The notes below the pieces were generated by a model. The model saw only the letters and a program-made list of their open reading frames with translations, did not search any database and was not told the origin of the DNA. Below are positions 1-10,548 of a DNA stretch of 64,000 nucleotides, piece after piece (the stretch's first letter is position 1; each line of letters starts with the position of its first letter). A program made the position numbers and the translations under genes. The stretch is from Symsagittifera roscoffensis (taxonomy: Eukaryota > Xenacoelomorpha > Acoela > Convolutidae). Where the stretch lies: assembly GCF_963678635.1 (NCBI RefSeq), contig NC_087062.1, forward strand, positions 101,109,209-101,173,208, given 5' to 3'.

Positions 1-3000
1 ACAAATGTTTTGCGTGACTCGTGTAGTGAACTTACGCGATCTATGTTGGGACTTTACCCAACCTATGTTGCGAACTTGTGTGAGGTGAGTTGATGTTTGG
101 GATTAAAATTTCGTGCGTATCATGGTGTGATTTTGCGCAGCCTGTGATGCAACAAATGTTTTGCGTGACTCGTGTAGTGAACTTACGCGATCCATGTTGG
201 GACTTAACACATCCTATGTTGCGAACTTGTGCGAGGTGAGTTGATGTTTGGGATTAAAATTTCGTGCCAATTATGTTGTGATTTGGCGCGGCCTGTGATG
301 CAACAAATGTTTTGCGTGACTAGTGTAGTGAACTTACGCGATCTATGTTGGGACTTTACCCAACCTATGTTGCGAACTTGTGTGAGGTGAGTTGATGTTT
401 GGGATTAAAATTTTGTGCGTATCATGGTGTGATTTTGCGCAGCCTGTGATGCAACAAATGTTTGCGTGACTCGTGTAGTGAACTTACGCGATCCATGTTG
501 CGACTTTACCCAACCTACGTTGCGAATTTGTGCGAGGTGGGTTGATGTTTGGGATTAAAATTTCGTGCCAATTATGTTGTGATTTGGCGCGGCCTGTGAT
601 GCAACAAATGTTTTGCGTGACTAGTGTAGTGAACTTACGCGATCCATGTTGCGACTTTACCCAACCTATGTTGCGAACTTGTGCGAGGTGGGTTGATGTT
701 TGGGATTAAAATTTCGTGCCAATTATGTTGTGATTTGGCGCGGCCTGTGATGCAACAAATGTTTTGCGTGACTCTTATAGTGAACTTACGCGATCCATTT
801 TGCGACTTTACTCAACCTATGTTGCGAACTTGTGCGAGGAGAGTTGATGTTTGGGATTAAAATTTCGCGCGTATCATGTTGTGATTTTGCGCAGCCTGTG
901 ATGCAACAAATGTTTTGCGTGACTCGTGTAGTGAACTTACGCGATCCATGTTGCGACTTAACCCATCCTATGTTGCGAATTTGTGCGAGGTGAGTTGATG
1001 TTTGGGATTAAAATTTCGTGCGTATCATGTTGTGATTTTGCGCAGCCTGTGATGCAACAAATGTTTGCGTGACTCGTGTAGTGAACTTACGCGATCCATG
1101 TTGCGACTTTACCCAACCTATGTTGCAAACTTGTGCGAGGTGGGTTGATGTTTGGGATTAAAATTTCGTGCCAATTATGTTGTGATTTGGCGCGGCCTGT
1201 GATGCAACAAATGTTTTGCGTGACTCGTATAGTGAACTTACGCGATCCATTTTGCGACTTTACTCAACCTATGTTGCGAACTTTTGCGAGGAGAGTTGAT
1301 GTTTGGGATTAAAATTTCGCGGGTATCATGTTGTGATTTTGCGCAGCCTGTGATGCAACAAATATTTTGCGTGACTCGTGTAGTGAACTTACGCGATCCA
1401 TGTTGGGACTTAACACATCCTATGTTGCGAACTTGTGCGAGGTGAGTTGATGTTTGGGATTAAAATTTCGTGCGTATCATGTTGTGATTTTGCGCAGCCT
1501 GTGATGCAACAAATGTTTTGCGTGACTCGTGTAGTGAATTTACGCGATCCATGTTGCGACTTTACCCAACCTATGTTGCGAACTTGTGCGAGGTCGGTTG
1601 ATGTTTGGGAAAAAATTTTCGTGCGAATCATGTTGTGATTTGGCGCGGCCTGTGATGCAACAAATGTTTTGCGTGACTCTTATAGTGAACTTACGCGATC
1701 CATTTTGCGACTTTACTCAACCTATGTTGCGAACTTGTGCGAGGAGAGTTGATGTTTGGGATTAAAATTTCGCGCGTATCATGTTGTGATTTTGCGCAGC
1801 CTGTGATGCAACAAATGTTTTGCGTGACTCGTGTAGTGAACTTACGCGATCCATGTTGCGACTTAACCCATCCTATGTTGCGAATTTGTGCGAGGTGAGT
1901 TGATGTTTGGGATTAAAATTTCGTGCGTATCATGTTGTGATTTTGCGCAGCCTGTGATGCAACAAATGTTTGCGTGACTCGTGTAGTGAACTTACGCGAT
2001 CCATGTTGCGACTTTACCCAACCTATGTTGCAAACTTGTGCGAGGTGGGTTGATGTTTGGGATTAAAATTTCATGCCAATTATGTTGTGATTTGGCGCGG
2101 CCTGTGATGCAACAAATGTTTTGCGTGACTCGTATAGTGAACTTACGCGATCCATTTTGCGACTTTACTCAACCTATGTTGCGAACTTGTGCGAGGAGAG
2201 TTGATGTTTGGGATTAAAATTTCGCGGGTATCATGTTGTGATTTTGCGCAGCCTGTGATGCAACAAATGTTTTGCGTGACTCGTGTAGTGAACTTACGCG
2301 ATCCATGTTGCGAACTTGTGCGAGGTGAGTTGATGTTTGGGATTAAAATTTCGTGCGTATCATGTTGTGATTTTGCGCAGCCTGTGATGCAACAAATGTT
2401 TTGCGTGACTCGTGTAGTGAATTTACGCGATCCATGTTGCGACTTTACCCAACCTATGTTGCGAACTTGTGCGAGGTCGGTTGATGTTTGGGAAAAAATT
2501 TTCGTGCGAATCATGTTGTGATTTGGCGCGGCCTGTGATGCAACAAATGTTTTGCGTGACTCTTATAGTGAACTTACGCGATCCATTTTGCGACTTTACT
2601 CAACCTATGTTGCGAACTTGTGCGAGGAGAGTTGATGTTTGGGATTAAAATTTCGCGCGTATCATGTTGTGATTTTGCGCAGCCTGTGATGCAACAAATG
2701 TTTTGCGTGACTCGTGTAGTGAACTTACCCGATCCATGTTGCGACTTAACCCATCCTATGTTGCGAATTTGTGCGAGGTGAGTTGATGTTTGGGATTAAA
2801 ATTTCGTGCGTATCATGTTGTGATTTTGCGCAGCCTGTGATGCAACAAAGGTTTGCGTGACTCGTGTAGTGAACTTACGCGATCCATGTTGCGACTTTAC
2901 CCAACCTATGTTGCAAACTTGTGCGAGGTGGGTTGATGTTTGGGATTAAAATTTCATGCCAATTATGTTGTGATTTGGCGCGGCCTGTGATGCAACAAAT

Positions 3001-5122
3001 GTTTTGCGTGACTCGTATAGTGAACTTACGCGATCCATTTTGCGACTTTACTCAACCTATGTTGCGAACTTGTGCGAGGAGAGTTGATGTTTGGGATTAA
3101 AATTTCGCGGGTATCATGTTGTGATTTTGCGCAGCCTGTGATGCAACAAATGTTTTGCGTGACTCGTGTAGTGAACTTACGCGATCCATGTTGGGACTTA
3201 ACACATCCTATGTTGCGAACTTGTGCGAGGTGAGTTGATGTTTGGGATTAAAATTTCGTGCGTATCATGTTGTGATTTTGCGCAGCCTGTGATGCAACAA
3301 ATGTTTTGCGTGACTCGTGTAGTGAATTTACGCGATCCATGTTGCGAATTTACCCAACCTATGTTGCGAACTTGTGCGAGGTCGGTTGATGTTTGGGGAA
3401 AAATTTTCGTGCGAATCATGTTGTGACTTTGAGTGGCCTATGATACAACAAATGTTTTGCGTGACTCGTATAGTGAACTTACGCGACTAATGTTGCGGCT
3501 TTACCCAACCTAAGTTGCGAACTTGCGCGAGGTGGGTTGATGTTTGGGATTAAAATTTCGTGCCAATTATGTTGTGATTTTGCGCAGCCTGTGATGCAAC
3601 AAATGTTTTGTGTGACTAGTGTAGTGAACTTACGCGATCCATGTTGCGACTTTACCCAACCTATGTTGCGAACTTGTGCGAGGTGGGTTGATGTTTGGGA
3701 TTAAAATTTCGTGCCAATTATGTTGTGATTTTGCGCAGCCTGTGATGCAACAAATGTTTTGCGTGACTCGTATAGTGAACTTACGCGATCCATGTTGCGA
3801 CTTTACCCAACCTATGTTGCGAACTTGTGCGAGGTGGGTTGATGTTTGGGATTAAAATTTTGTGCCAATTATGTTGTGATTTGGCGCGGCCTGTGATGCA
3901 ACAAATGTTTTGCGTGACTCGTATAGTGAACTTACGCGATCCATTTTGCGACTTTACTCAACCTATGTTGCGAACTTGTGCAAGGAGAGTTGATGTTTGG
4001 GATTAAAATTTCGCGCGTATCATGTTGTGATTTTGCGCAGCCTGTGATGCAACAAATGTTTTGCGTGACTCGTGTAGTGAACTTACGCGATCCATGTTGG
4101 GACTTAACCCATCCTATGTTGCGAACTTGCGCGAGGTGGGTTGATGTTTGGGATTAAATTTTCGTGCGAATTATGCTGTGGTTTGGCGCGGCCCAGTGAT
4201 GCAACAAATGTTTTGCGTGACTCGTGTGGTGAACTTACGCGATCCATGTTGCGAATTTACCCAACCTATCTTGCGAACTTGTGCGAGGTGGGTTGATGTT
4301 TGGGATTAAAATTTCGTGCCAATTATGTTGTGATTTGGCGCGGCCTGTGATGCAACAAATGTTTCGCGTGACTAGTGTAGTGAACTTACGCGATCCATGT
4401 TGCGACTTTACCCAACCTATGTTGCGAACTTGTGCTAGTTGGGTTGATGTTTGGGATTAAAATTTCGTGCCAATTATGTTGTGATTTGGCGCGGCCTGTG
4501 ATGCAACAAATGTTTTGCGTGACTAGTGTAGTGAACTTACGCGATCCATGTTGCGACTTTACCCAACCTATGTTGCGAACTTGTGCGAGGTGAGTTGATG
4601 TTTGGGATTAAAATTTCGGGCGTATCTTGTTGTGATTTTGCGCAGCCTGTCATGCAACAAATGTTTTGCGTGACTCGTGTAGTGAACTTACGCGATCCAT
4701 GTTGGGACTTAACCCATCCTATGTTGCGAACTTGTGCGAGGTGAGTTGATGTTTGGGATTAAAATTTCGTGCGTGTCATGTTGTGATTTTGCGCAGCCTG
4801 TGATGCAACAAATGTTTGCGTGACTCGTGTAGTGAACTTACGCGATCCATGTTGCGACTTTACCCAACCTATGTTGCGAACTTGTGCGAGGTGAGTTGAT
4901 GTTTGGGATTAAAATTTCGGGCGTATCTTGTTGTGATTTTGCGCAGCCTGTCATGCAACAAATGTTTTGTGTGACTCGTGTTGTGAACTTACGCGATCCA
5001 TGTTGGGACTTAACCCATCCTATGTTGCAAACTTGTGCGAGGTGGGTTAACGTTTGCGATTAAATTTTCGTGCGAATTATGTTGTGGTTTGGCGCGGCCT
5101 ATGATGCAGCAAATGTTTTGCT
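1..5122. repeat. Satellite array, 151-bp monomer, about 34 copies
   Basis: Head-to-tail repeats fill the first 5.1 kb. The landmark ACAAATGTTTTGCG recurs at 1, 152, 303, 454 and 604, giving a period of 151 bp (150 when one T is lost). Each monomer contains two ATGTTGCGA boxes about 25 bp apart, which suggests growth from a shorter unit. Two main variants mix: one with CGTATCATG followed by TTTTGCGCAGCC, the other with CCAATTATG followed by TTTGGCGCGGCC. The array is already running at base 1, so its left end is outside the window. It decays in the last monomers and stops near 5122. Open frames on both strands are by-products of repetition; 151 is not a multiple of three, so they are not genes. 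A centromeric or heterochromatic role is possible but not shown. Confidence 0.97.
771..3420. repeat. Six-monomer higher-order repeat block within the satellite
   Basis: The rare variant GACTCTTATAGTG occurs at about 771, 1675 and 2558, spacings of 904 and 883 bp, that is six monomers per unit. The second unit is shorter because about 21 bp are missing near 2305. Each unit repeats the same order of variants, including a distinctive monomer with GGAAAAAATTTTCG. After about 3420 the order breaks and the monomers are less ordered. Confidence 0.75.
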
Positions 5123-7439
5123 AATTATTCAGTGTTATTCTTATCAAATAAAAAAACACTGGTGGGTCAAAATTTCGGGGTCAACTTGAACAGAATTGTG
5201 ATTTTCGATTATGATGGCAAAGCTATTTCTAACATGAAAAAGATCTAACTAATGTAGGACGAAAAACAGTAGCCATATTTCGAACTAATAACAATACTAA
5301 CAAGGATAGTCGGCTACTGTCCAAGTAGCACAGAATGTTCCGATCACATTATTAAAAAATACAATGAGGTTTTTCTTCAATTTATTGTCGTTTTTTCGGT
5401 GTGAAGGATTAAAATTATTAGGTACAAGAAATTCGGGTCAAATTTTGGGGATTAAGTATATTCAAGAGCTATACTAAAATAAGCAAAATGAAAAACAGTT
5501 TTTGTGGAAAAATTGCTTTAAGAACGAAAAAAAAATAAAAAGATTTTTTGCAGTTATTTGAATTTTTGAAAATTATGATTCCAAAAAAGCGTTAAAATAC
5601 TCAAAATGAACTAACATTACCCAAGTAAAACTAAATGTCACACTGGTTTTCCTCGACACTGGGGAAATTTTTTCAAAATTTATTAATGTGGTTCGAAGCT
5701 CAATTGTAAGGGCTTTAATATGATATATCACTCAACCCAGTCCGATGAGTACCTGAAAAAAAGCCGAATCACACGCAAATACAAAGTTCCTCCCCCTTGT
5801 CATTGTCCTCTTCCTTACTAAAACATTTTGTTGGCTAGCCAGAAGTAGATGTCGTAAACTTGAACACTGGTTAAAACTCTGAATAGATTTTTCCATGAAA
5901 AAAGGCTGAACGATCTCAAAGTTAAGCAAGATTGCTCCCCTAGTTATCACGGAAAAAATGGACCCAATGCGCCTAATTAGGAGCTGAATTGGAAAAACGG
6001 ACTCCTTCGTCCGCTTCTACGAGCCCCTTTTGTACAAAACAGTTCTTCCTCGAGGCACTGAACAAACTGTTTGAACACTAGTGAAAACAATCAGAGCAAG
6101 CAGAAATAATAATGATATCAAAATATCGAAAACATGAACTTAAAACTGGCACAAAATCACGATTCTCAATCAAAAAACACTTTTGGTTCAAAATTAGACG
6201 TCAAATAAAAAAAGTAAAGTAGATGGGAAACTTGCAAAAAGGCAAAACTAGTTTCAGTCGCAATATGCAATGTTCTGTTTTTAAGTCATGTTATTCTTCA
6301 TTAAAGTTCTTGAAAACTAGTTTTGACCAAAACTTTCAACCTCCCCTGTGCCATAGAAAAAACACGAGTTTTTCATGTTATCGATTAAGGTGCTTGGCTG
6401 CAGCAGACCTGCAAGCACTTAAGTTCCTCGGCTCCTTTCGATTCATTTGTGAATAGAGGTTTTGTAATCCTTTGGCGTTGTTGTTAACAACGCAGAGTTT
6501 TTGTGCAAGCTTTTTGTTGGACTCAAAAACTGGTTTGCCGGGCGATTAGCAGCGTAGTGGATTCCACTTTTTGGCTATGTAGTACACTTGCTTTCTGGAA
6601 TACCTTCGTTTTGATGACCTTCAGCTGTGATCTCACTTTCAGCACTTGTTGTCACTAGGGTGGATCTTACAAACCCGAACCTGATTCAATGTGGCTTGCT
6701 TCTCTCCTATTAGAGCTGTGATAGAAAAAGGAGGCTGCTAGCAGCCCCAAATTAACCAGTTTCATAATTACAGAGCGCGCTGAAGTTTTCTAGGTGAGTT
6801 CTTGCAAGTAAGATGTGGCTTGAGTTAAAGCGGGAGAAACTGGGATTTTTCTTCTAAAAAGAGTTGGCAGTTATTATTTTTTGAACACGCTGCCGTTTAC
6901 AGGTCATTAACAAAAACAAAAAAGAAATCAATCAAAAAATAGCAGTCAAGCTCGACAAGCTCATCTGCGCGTGAAATACGGCCGGTCAATGTAACTAACT
7001 ACTCTCCGAAATTCACCTGATGTCTGCCAATATTCACCTGAGTACCTAAAGGGTTCAAAAACTTCGATAACAAGCATTTTCGAACAAAACGGGCCGATAA
7101 CGATTTCACGGATGACAAGTTTTCATGCTCCATTCTGTCAAACTTCCGGGATCTTTTCGTTGCACCCCTTTACCCTTTCCGCTGCATTTATTTTGCAGCT
7201 CATCTGTTGAAAGCTTGAAAGTGAATCGAACGCGTTTGTTTTGTTTTGTTTTAAAACGACAAAAATAGACAACCTGAACTAGGTTTTTTTCGCTCAGTTT
7301 TTATGTATAGTGCTCTAAATGATTTCAAATTAATATGACTAGGGGAGCCAGACTCTTCCGAATTTTGGCCTGATACGATCAGTCTGTTCAAACCCTTTTT
7401 AATGCGACGCGAAAACTTCCAATAAAAATGATGATTTTA
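5123..7439. other. Non-coding AT-rich region, no gene seen
   Basis: Only short open frames without recognisable domains, and no LTR or convincing transposon end. Small inverted repeats are present: ACAGTAGCC (5269) pairs with GGCTACTGT (5310), and GCGTTGTT pairs with AACAACGC around 6473-6491. Confidence 0.6.
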
Positions 7440-7921
7440 TTGTTCCGACTTTCGAAGAAAACGGAATATGTATACACGGTGTGTGTTTTTTGATTCAGTC
7501 AATTTTCCCCGACCGAACTCATAATTTTCAACAAACATTTTCTATACCTCATTGAAGATATCGACTTCCTGAGTTCAAATGTACAAAAATATTTTACCTA
7601 CGATAATTTTTTTTGTGAATTTCTGGGGGTTTGAAAGTTGCCAAATTTGCCATGTTCTGAACTACATTATGTGCGCTCTGAAGAGCTTTTTCTTAATGCT
7701 GAGATCGTGACGCGAATTATTTATGCGTAACAAATTGTACCGAATTCAAAATTGATCTGCGGCTAGCTAATTGGTCGCATTAATTTTATACGACTCAAAA
7801 TTTAGAGCTTTGATTTGGTCCAAAATTTATAGGTTTTCAATATTTTCTTTTCCAAAAACTATGTGATATAAATTAAGGGACAGTCGGAACAATCAGGGCT
7901 TTGCCCTGGTATACGAGCAGT
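7440..7921 (-). mobile_element. Y-family non-autonomous element, copy A
   Basis: It reads TTGTTCCGACTTTCG at its left edge. At its right edge it has GTCGGAACAATCAGGG, then a GGGCTTTGCCC palindrome and ACGAGCAGT. These edges match the other Y copies listed here in inverse orientation. The interior is diverged and lacks the GC-rich hairpin of the best copies. No coding capacity. It faces copy B head to head across 150 bp. Confidence 0.65.
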
Positions 7922-8070
7922 CATGTGTACTACAAAATCGATTGTGTGTGACACATGACACTGGCAATTCGTCACCTACCAAAATCTGTTTTGGTTGCAT
8001 AGTTTGGTATATGCAGTCAAAGAACTATCGACAGTTTATAAACACACTTTAAGTCCAAAAAAAAGACCAG

Positions 8071-8595
8071 ACTGCTCATATTGGGGCAAAACCCTGAAGG
8101 TTTCGACTGCCTTTTAAGGTTCATGGAGCAGTAATAACAAAAAAATCAATGAAATAAAACAAAATGAATACTTTTTTTTCTAAAATTTGAATTTTTTGAT
8201 AAAAATTATCCCGCCACACGCCATATGAATTACAAAAGAATACATTTCGCTTCTTGTAACAAATCAATTATGGCAAATAAGCTTCTTTCAGCCAATTTGG
8301 AACGACTTCTAAGACGGATTAACTCTCCGCTCACGCGATAATAGCGCGAAATATATCGCGCGTTAATTGTCCCAAATTGGCCAAAAGGACAATCTTTAAA
8401 CCTTCATAATTTTACGAAAAATGATCACAGGTGAAACATCTTTTCAAATTTGAGCTCAAGACAACAATACCTTTCGAATGATATGAAAAAGTTCCGTCAA
8501 AATGAGGCTAGTTAAAAAGTCGAAATTTGTCTGAAGAAAAAAAACCCACCCCGAGCACAAATATTCCGTTACTTTCGTATCGAATGTCGGAACAA
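8071..8595 (+). mobile_element. Y-family non-autonomous element, copy B (reference copy)
   Basis: It starts ACTGCTCATATTGGGGC and ends GTCGGAACAA. Internal landmarks shared with the copy at 31426-31943 are CTTTTAAGGTTCATGGAGCAG, CACACGCCATAT, a GC-rich hairpin (8344-8361), GTTAAAAAGTCGAAATTTGT and CCGTTACTTTCGTATC. About 525 bp with no coding capacity. Both copies carry GTTCCGACT-like sequence near both ends, which may be a short terminal inverted repeat. The superfamily is not identified. Confidence 0.75.
8344..8361. other. Conserved GC hairpin in Y element
   Basis: Perfect inverted repeat GCGCGA-AATATA-TCGCGC inside an otherwise AT-rich element. The same sequence is kept exactly at 31694-31711. 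Confidence 0.8.
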
Positions 8596-8923
8596 ATACA
8601 GATATTAATCAAAATATAAGCAGAAAGTTTACAATTTATATGTATATTATTGGGAAATGAAAAACAGATTATTCGAAATCTTAGAATTAGGCTTTAAGAC
8701 AATCCTTTTTCAACAGTGCGAATACTTTAGGCTCCTGAGGTTTTTTTATTCAGCCAAACTCAGACATTTAAGCAAAGCGTTTGCAGAGGGAAAAATTTTA
8801 TATCATCTGAAAAGTGTTGTTCTGTAGAGCTCAAAGTTAAAAATTAAATCATTTCTACTGAATCGTTGAAGCATGAAGAGTTGAGAGGAAGCAAGTTGTT
8901 ACCATTTATTTTTTTGTTGTTCA

Positions 8924-9110
8924 GACTTTCGAAACAAAATTAACAAAAAATTTGTGCTCAGGGTGTTTTTTTCTCATCAGCCAAATTTCAACTTTTTAAT
9001 TGAAAATTTTGTACGGTTTTTTTATATCAGTCAAAAAATATTGTTGTTCTGAGCTGAAATTTGAGAAGATATTTCAGTTGTGATCATTTTTCATAAAGTT
9101 TTAAGGGTTT
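8924..9110 (-). mobile_element. Y-family fragment (right half only)
   Basis: Starts with TTCAGACTTTCG and carries the inverse of the right half of copy B: the GTGCTCAGGGTG region, the complement of AATTTGAGCTCA, and ATCATTTTTCATAAAG. It stops near 9110, just before an X element. Confidence 0.55.
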
Positions 9111-9200
9111 AAACGGAAGATGTAATCCCTCGTAGAAATTGTTCCCCAATTGTTGAACAGGCTATTTGGCATAATTTCTACGTTACTAGGAGCGAAATCT

Positions 9201-9941
9201 CCCGGGTTGACGTCCATAGAAGAAAAATGCTTGTCATACAATTTCATATATAAGTCCATGGAAAAAAGGTTTGTCATACAAAATTCATGCAAAATTTAAA
9301 AAGTGTTTTAAAATTTTCTAATGATCATTTTTGATCTATTTACCTCTTTTGAAGCTTTCTAGTCATTAAACAGAAGAGAACATTCAGTTTTTTTTGACAA
9401 AAAAAGCTTATCATACAGTTTCCATGCATTTTCAAGGTAAAAATTATCTAGGCATATACAAAAAATTACTTTTTTGGTATATAATTCCATGTGTAAATGT
9501 TAGAATTCACTTTCATGTCTAAAATAACCAAATGCAGATTATTTGCGAGGGAATTGCCATAAAACTCTGGGTTTTCTAATGAAAAAAAATCTTTGGTTAG
9601 TGTTTCGGACAAAATTTCAAAACAAAATTCTTTTGTTTCTTCTTATGGAAAAAAAACTTACCATACAATTTCATAGTATGGAAGAAATGCTTGTCATACA
9701 ATTTTATAGTTTGCAAAAAAACTCATCATGCAATTTTCATTCAATTTTGGGGACAAGTAGACCGATTAAAAAGCTGAATTGTTTATTCCAGAGCTTGTTA
9801 TAAAAAATCATAGTACAAAAAAATAGCTTATTTTGCTATTTTCATACCTTTATTTTTGCTCTATGAAATGGTATGAAAAAGTATAATAAGCTTTTTTTCC
9901 TTACATGAAAATTGTATGATAAAAACTTTGGTCATCCCGTG
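9201..9941 (+). mobile_element. X-family non-autonomous inverted-repeat element, copy 0
   Basis: Left end CCCGGGTTGACGTCCATAGA; right end TTTGGTCATCCCGTG, an imperfect inverse of the left end. The interior has many short repeats in both orientations of the type ATGCTTGTCATACAATTTCA. These subterminal repeats mark all X copies in the window. No coding capacity. The element is about 740 bp, and its centre is diverged from the longer copies. Confidence 0.65.
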
Positions 9942-10096
9942 CTACCACTTTTTTAATGGCTTGTGCGAGGATGATTTTTAAAAATTTTCAAAATATGTGC
10001 AATATATTTTTCGAAAAATCATCACTGATTCATAGACTTGAAAAGAAAATCAGAGCATTCAAAACTTTGCCCTGATATGAGCATTTTTGTTCTTAT

Positions 10097-10548
10097 TGTT
10101 TCGACTTTCGTGAAGAAAGTTACGGAATATTTGTAGCCGGTGTTTTTCATCAGACCTTTTTCGACTTTTTACTAGCCATTTTTGACGGAATTTTTTGTTC
10201 TCGGGGTATTTTCTTCTGACAATATTCGACTTTTTTACTAGCCATTTTGACCACTTTTTTGTTTTATTCAAAAGTTTTTGTTGTCCGGAGCTTAAATTTG
10301 TGATATATTTTTTCGTACAGTAATGGTGTTATAAATATTGCCATTTCAGCCAGTTTGGGACAATTAACGAGCGATATCACTTTGTACTTTATATGGCGTG
10401 TGGAGGGGTAGGGGTGATTTTCGAAAAAAAATCTCATTTATTTTTCATATTGTTTTATTTAATTTGTTTTTTTTTCTCATTATTACTGCTCAATAGACCT
10501 CAAAAGGCAGGAGGAACATTCAAGGCTTCGCTTTGACATACGAGCAGT
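10097..10548 (-). mobile_element. Y-family non-autonomous element, copy C
   Basis: Inverted and diverged copy: TTTCGACTTTCG at the left, the complement of the CGAAATTTGTC block, TATATGGCGTGTGG, and AAGGCAGGAGGAACATTCAAGGC before ACGAGCAGT at the right. Another TTTGCCCTGATATGAGCA end fragment lies just outside at 10065-10084, suggesting a second older copy alongside. Confidence 0.6.

Noticed and set aside
1410-3426. Overlapping open frames of 67-123 codons on both strands of the satellite
   Set aside because: They recur only because the monomers recur; the 151-bp period shifts frame, and no domain is encoded.
1-5122. CRISPR-like array of repeats
   Set aside because: There are no unique spacers between short repeats; whole 151-bp monomers are tandem, and the context is eukaryotic.
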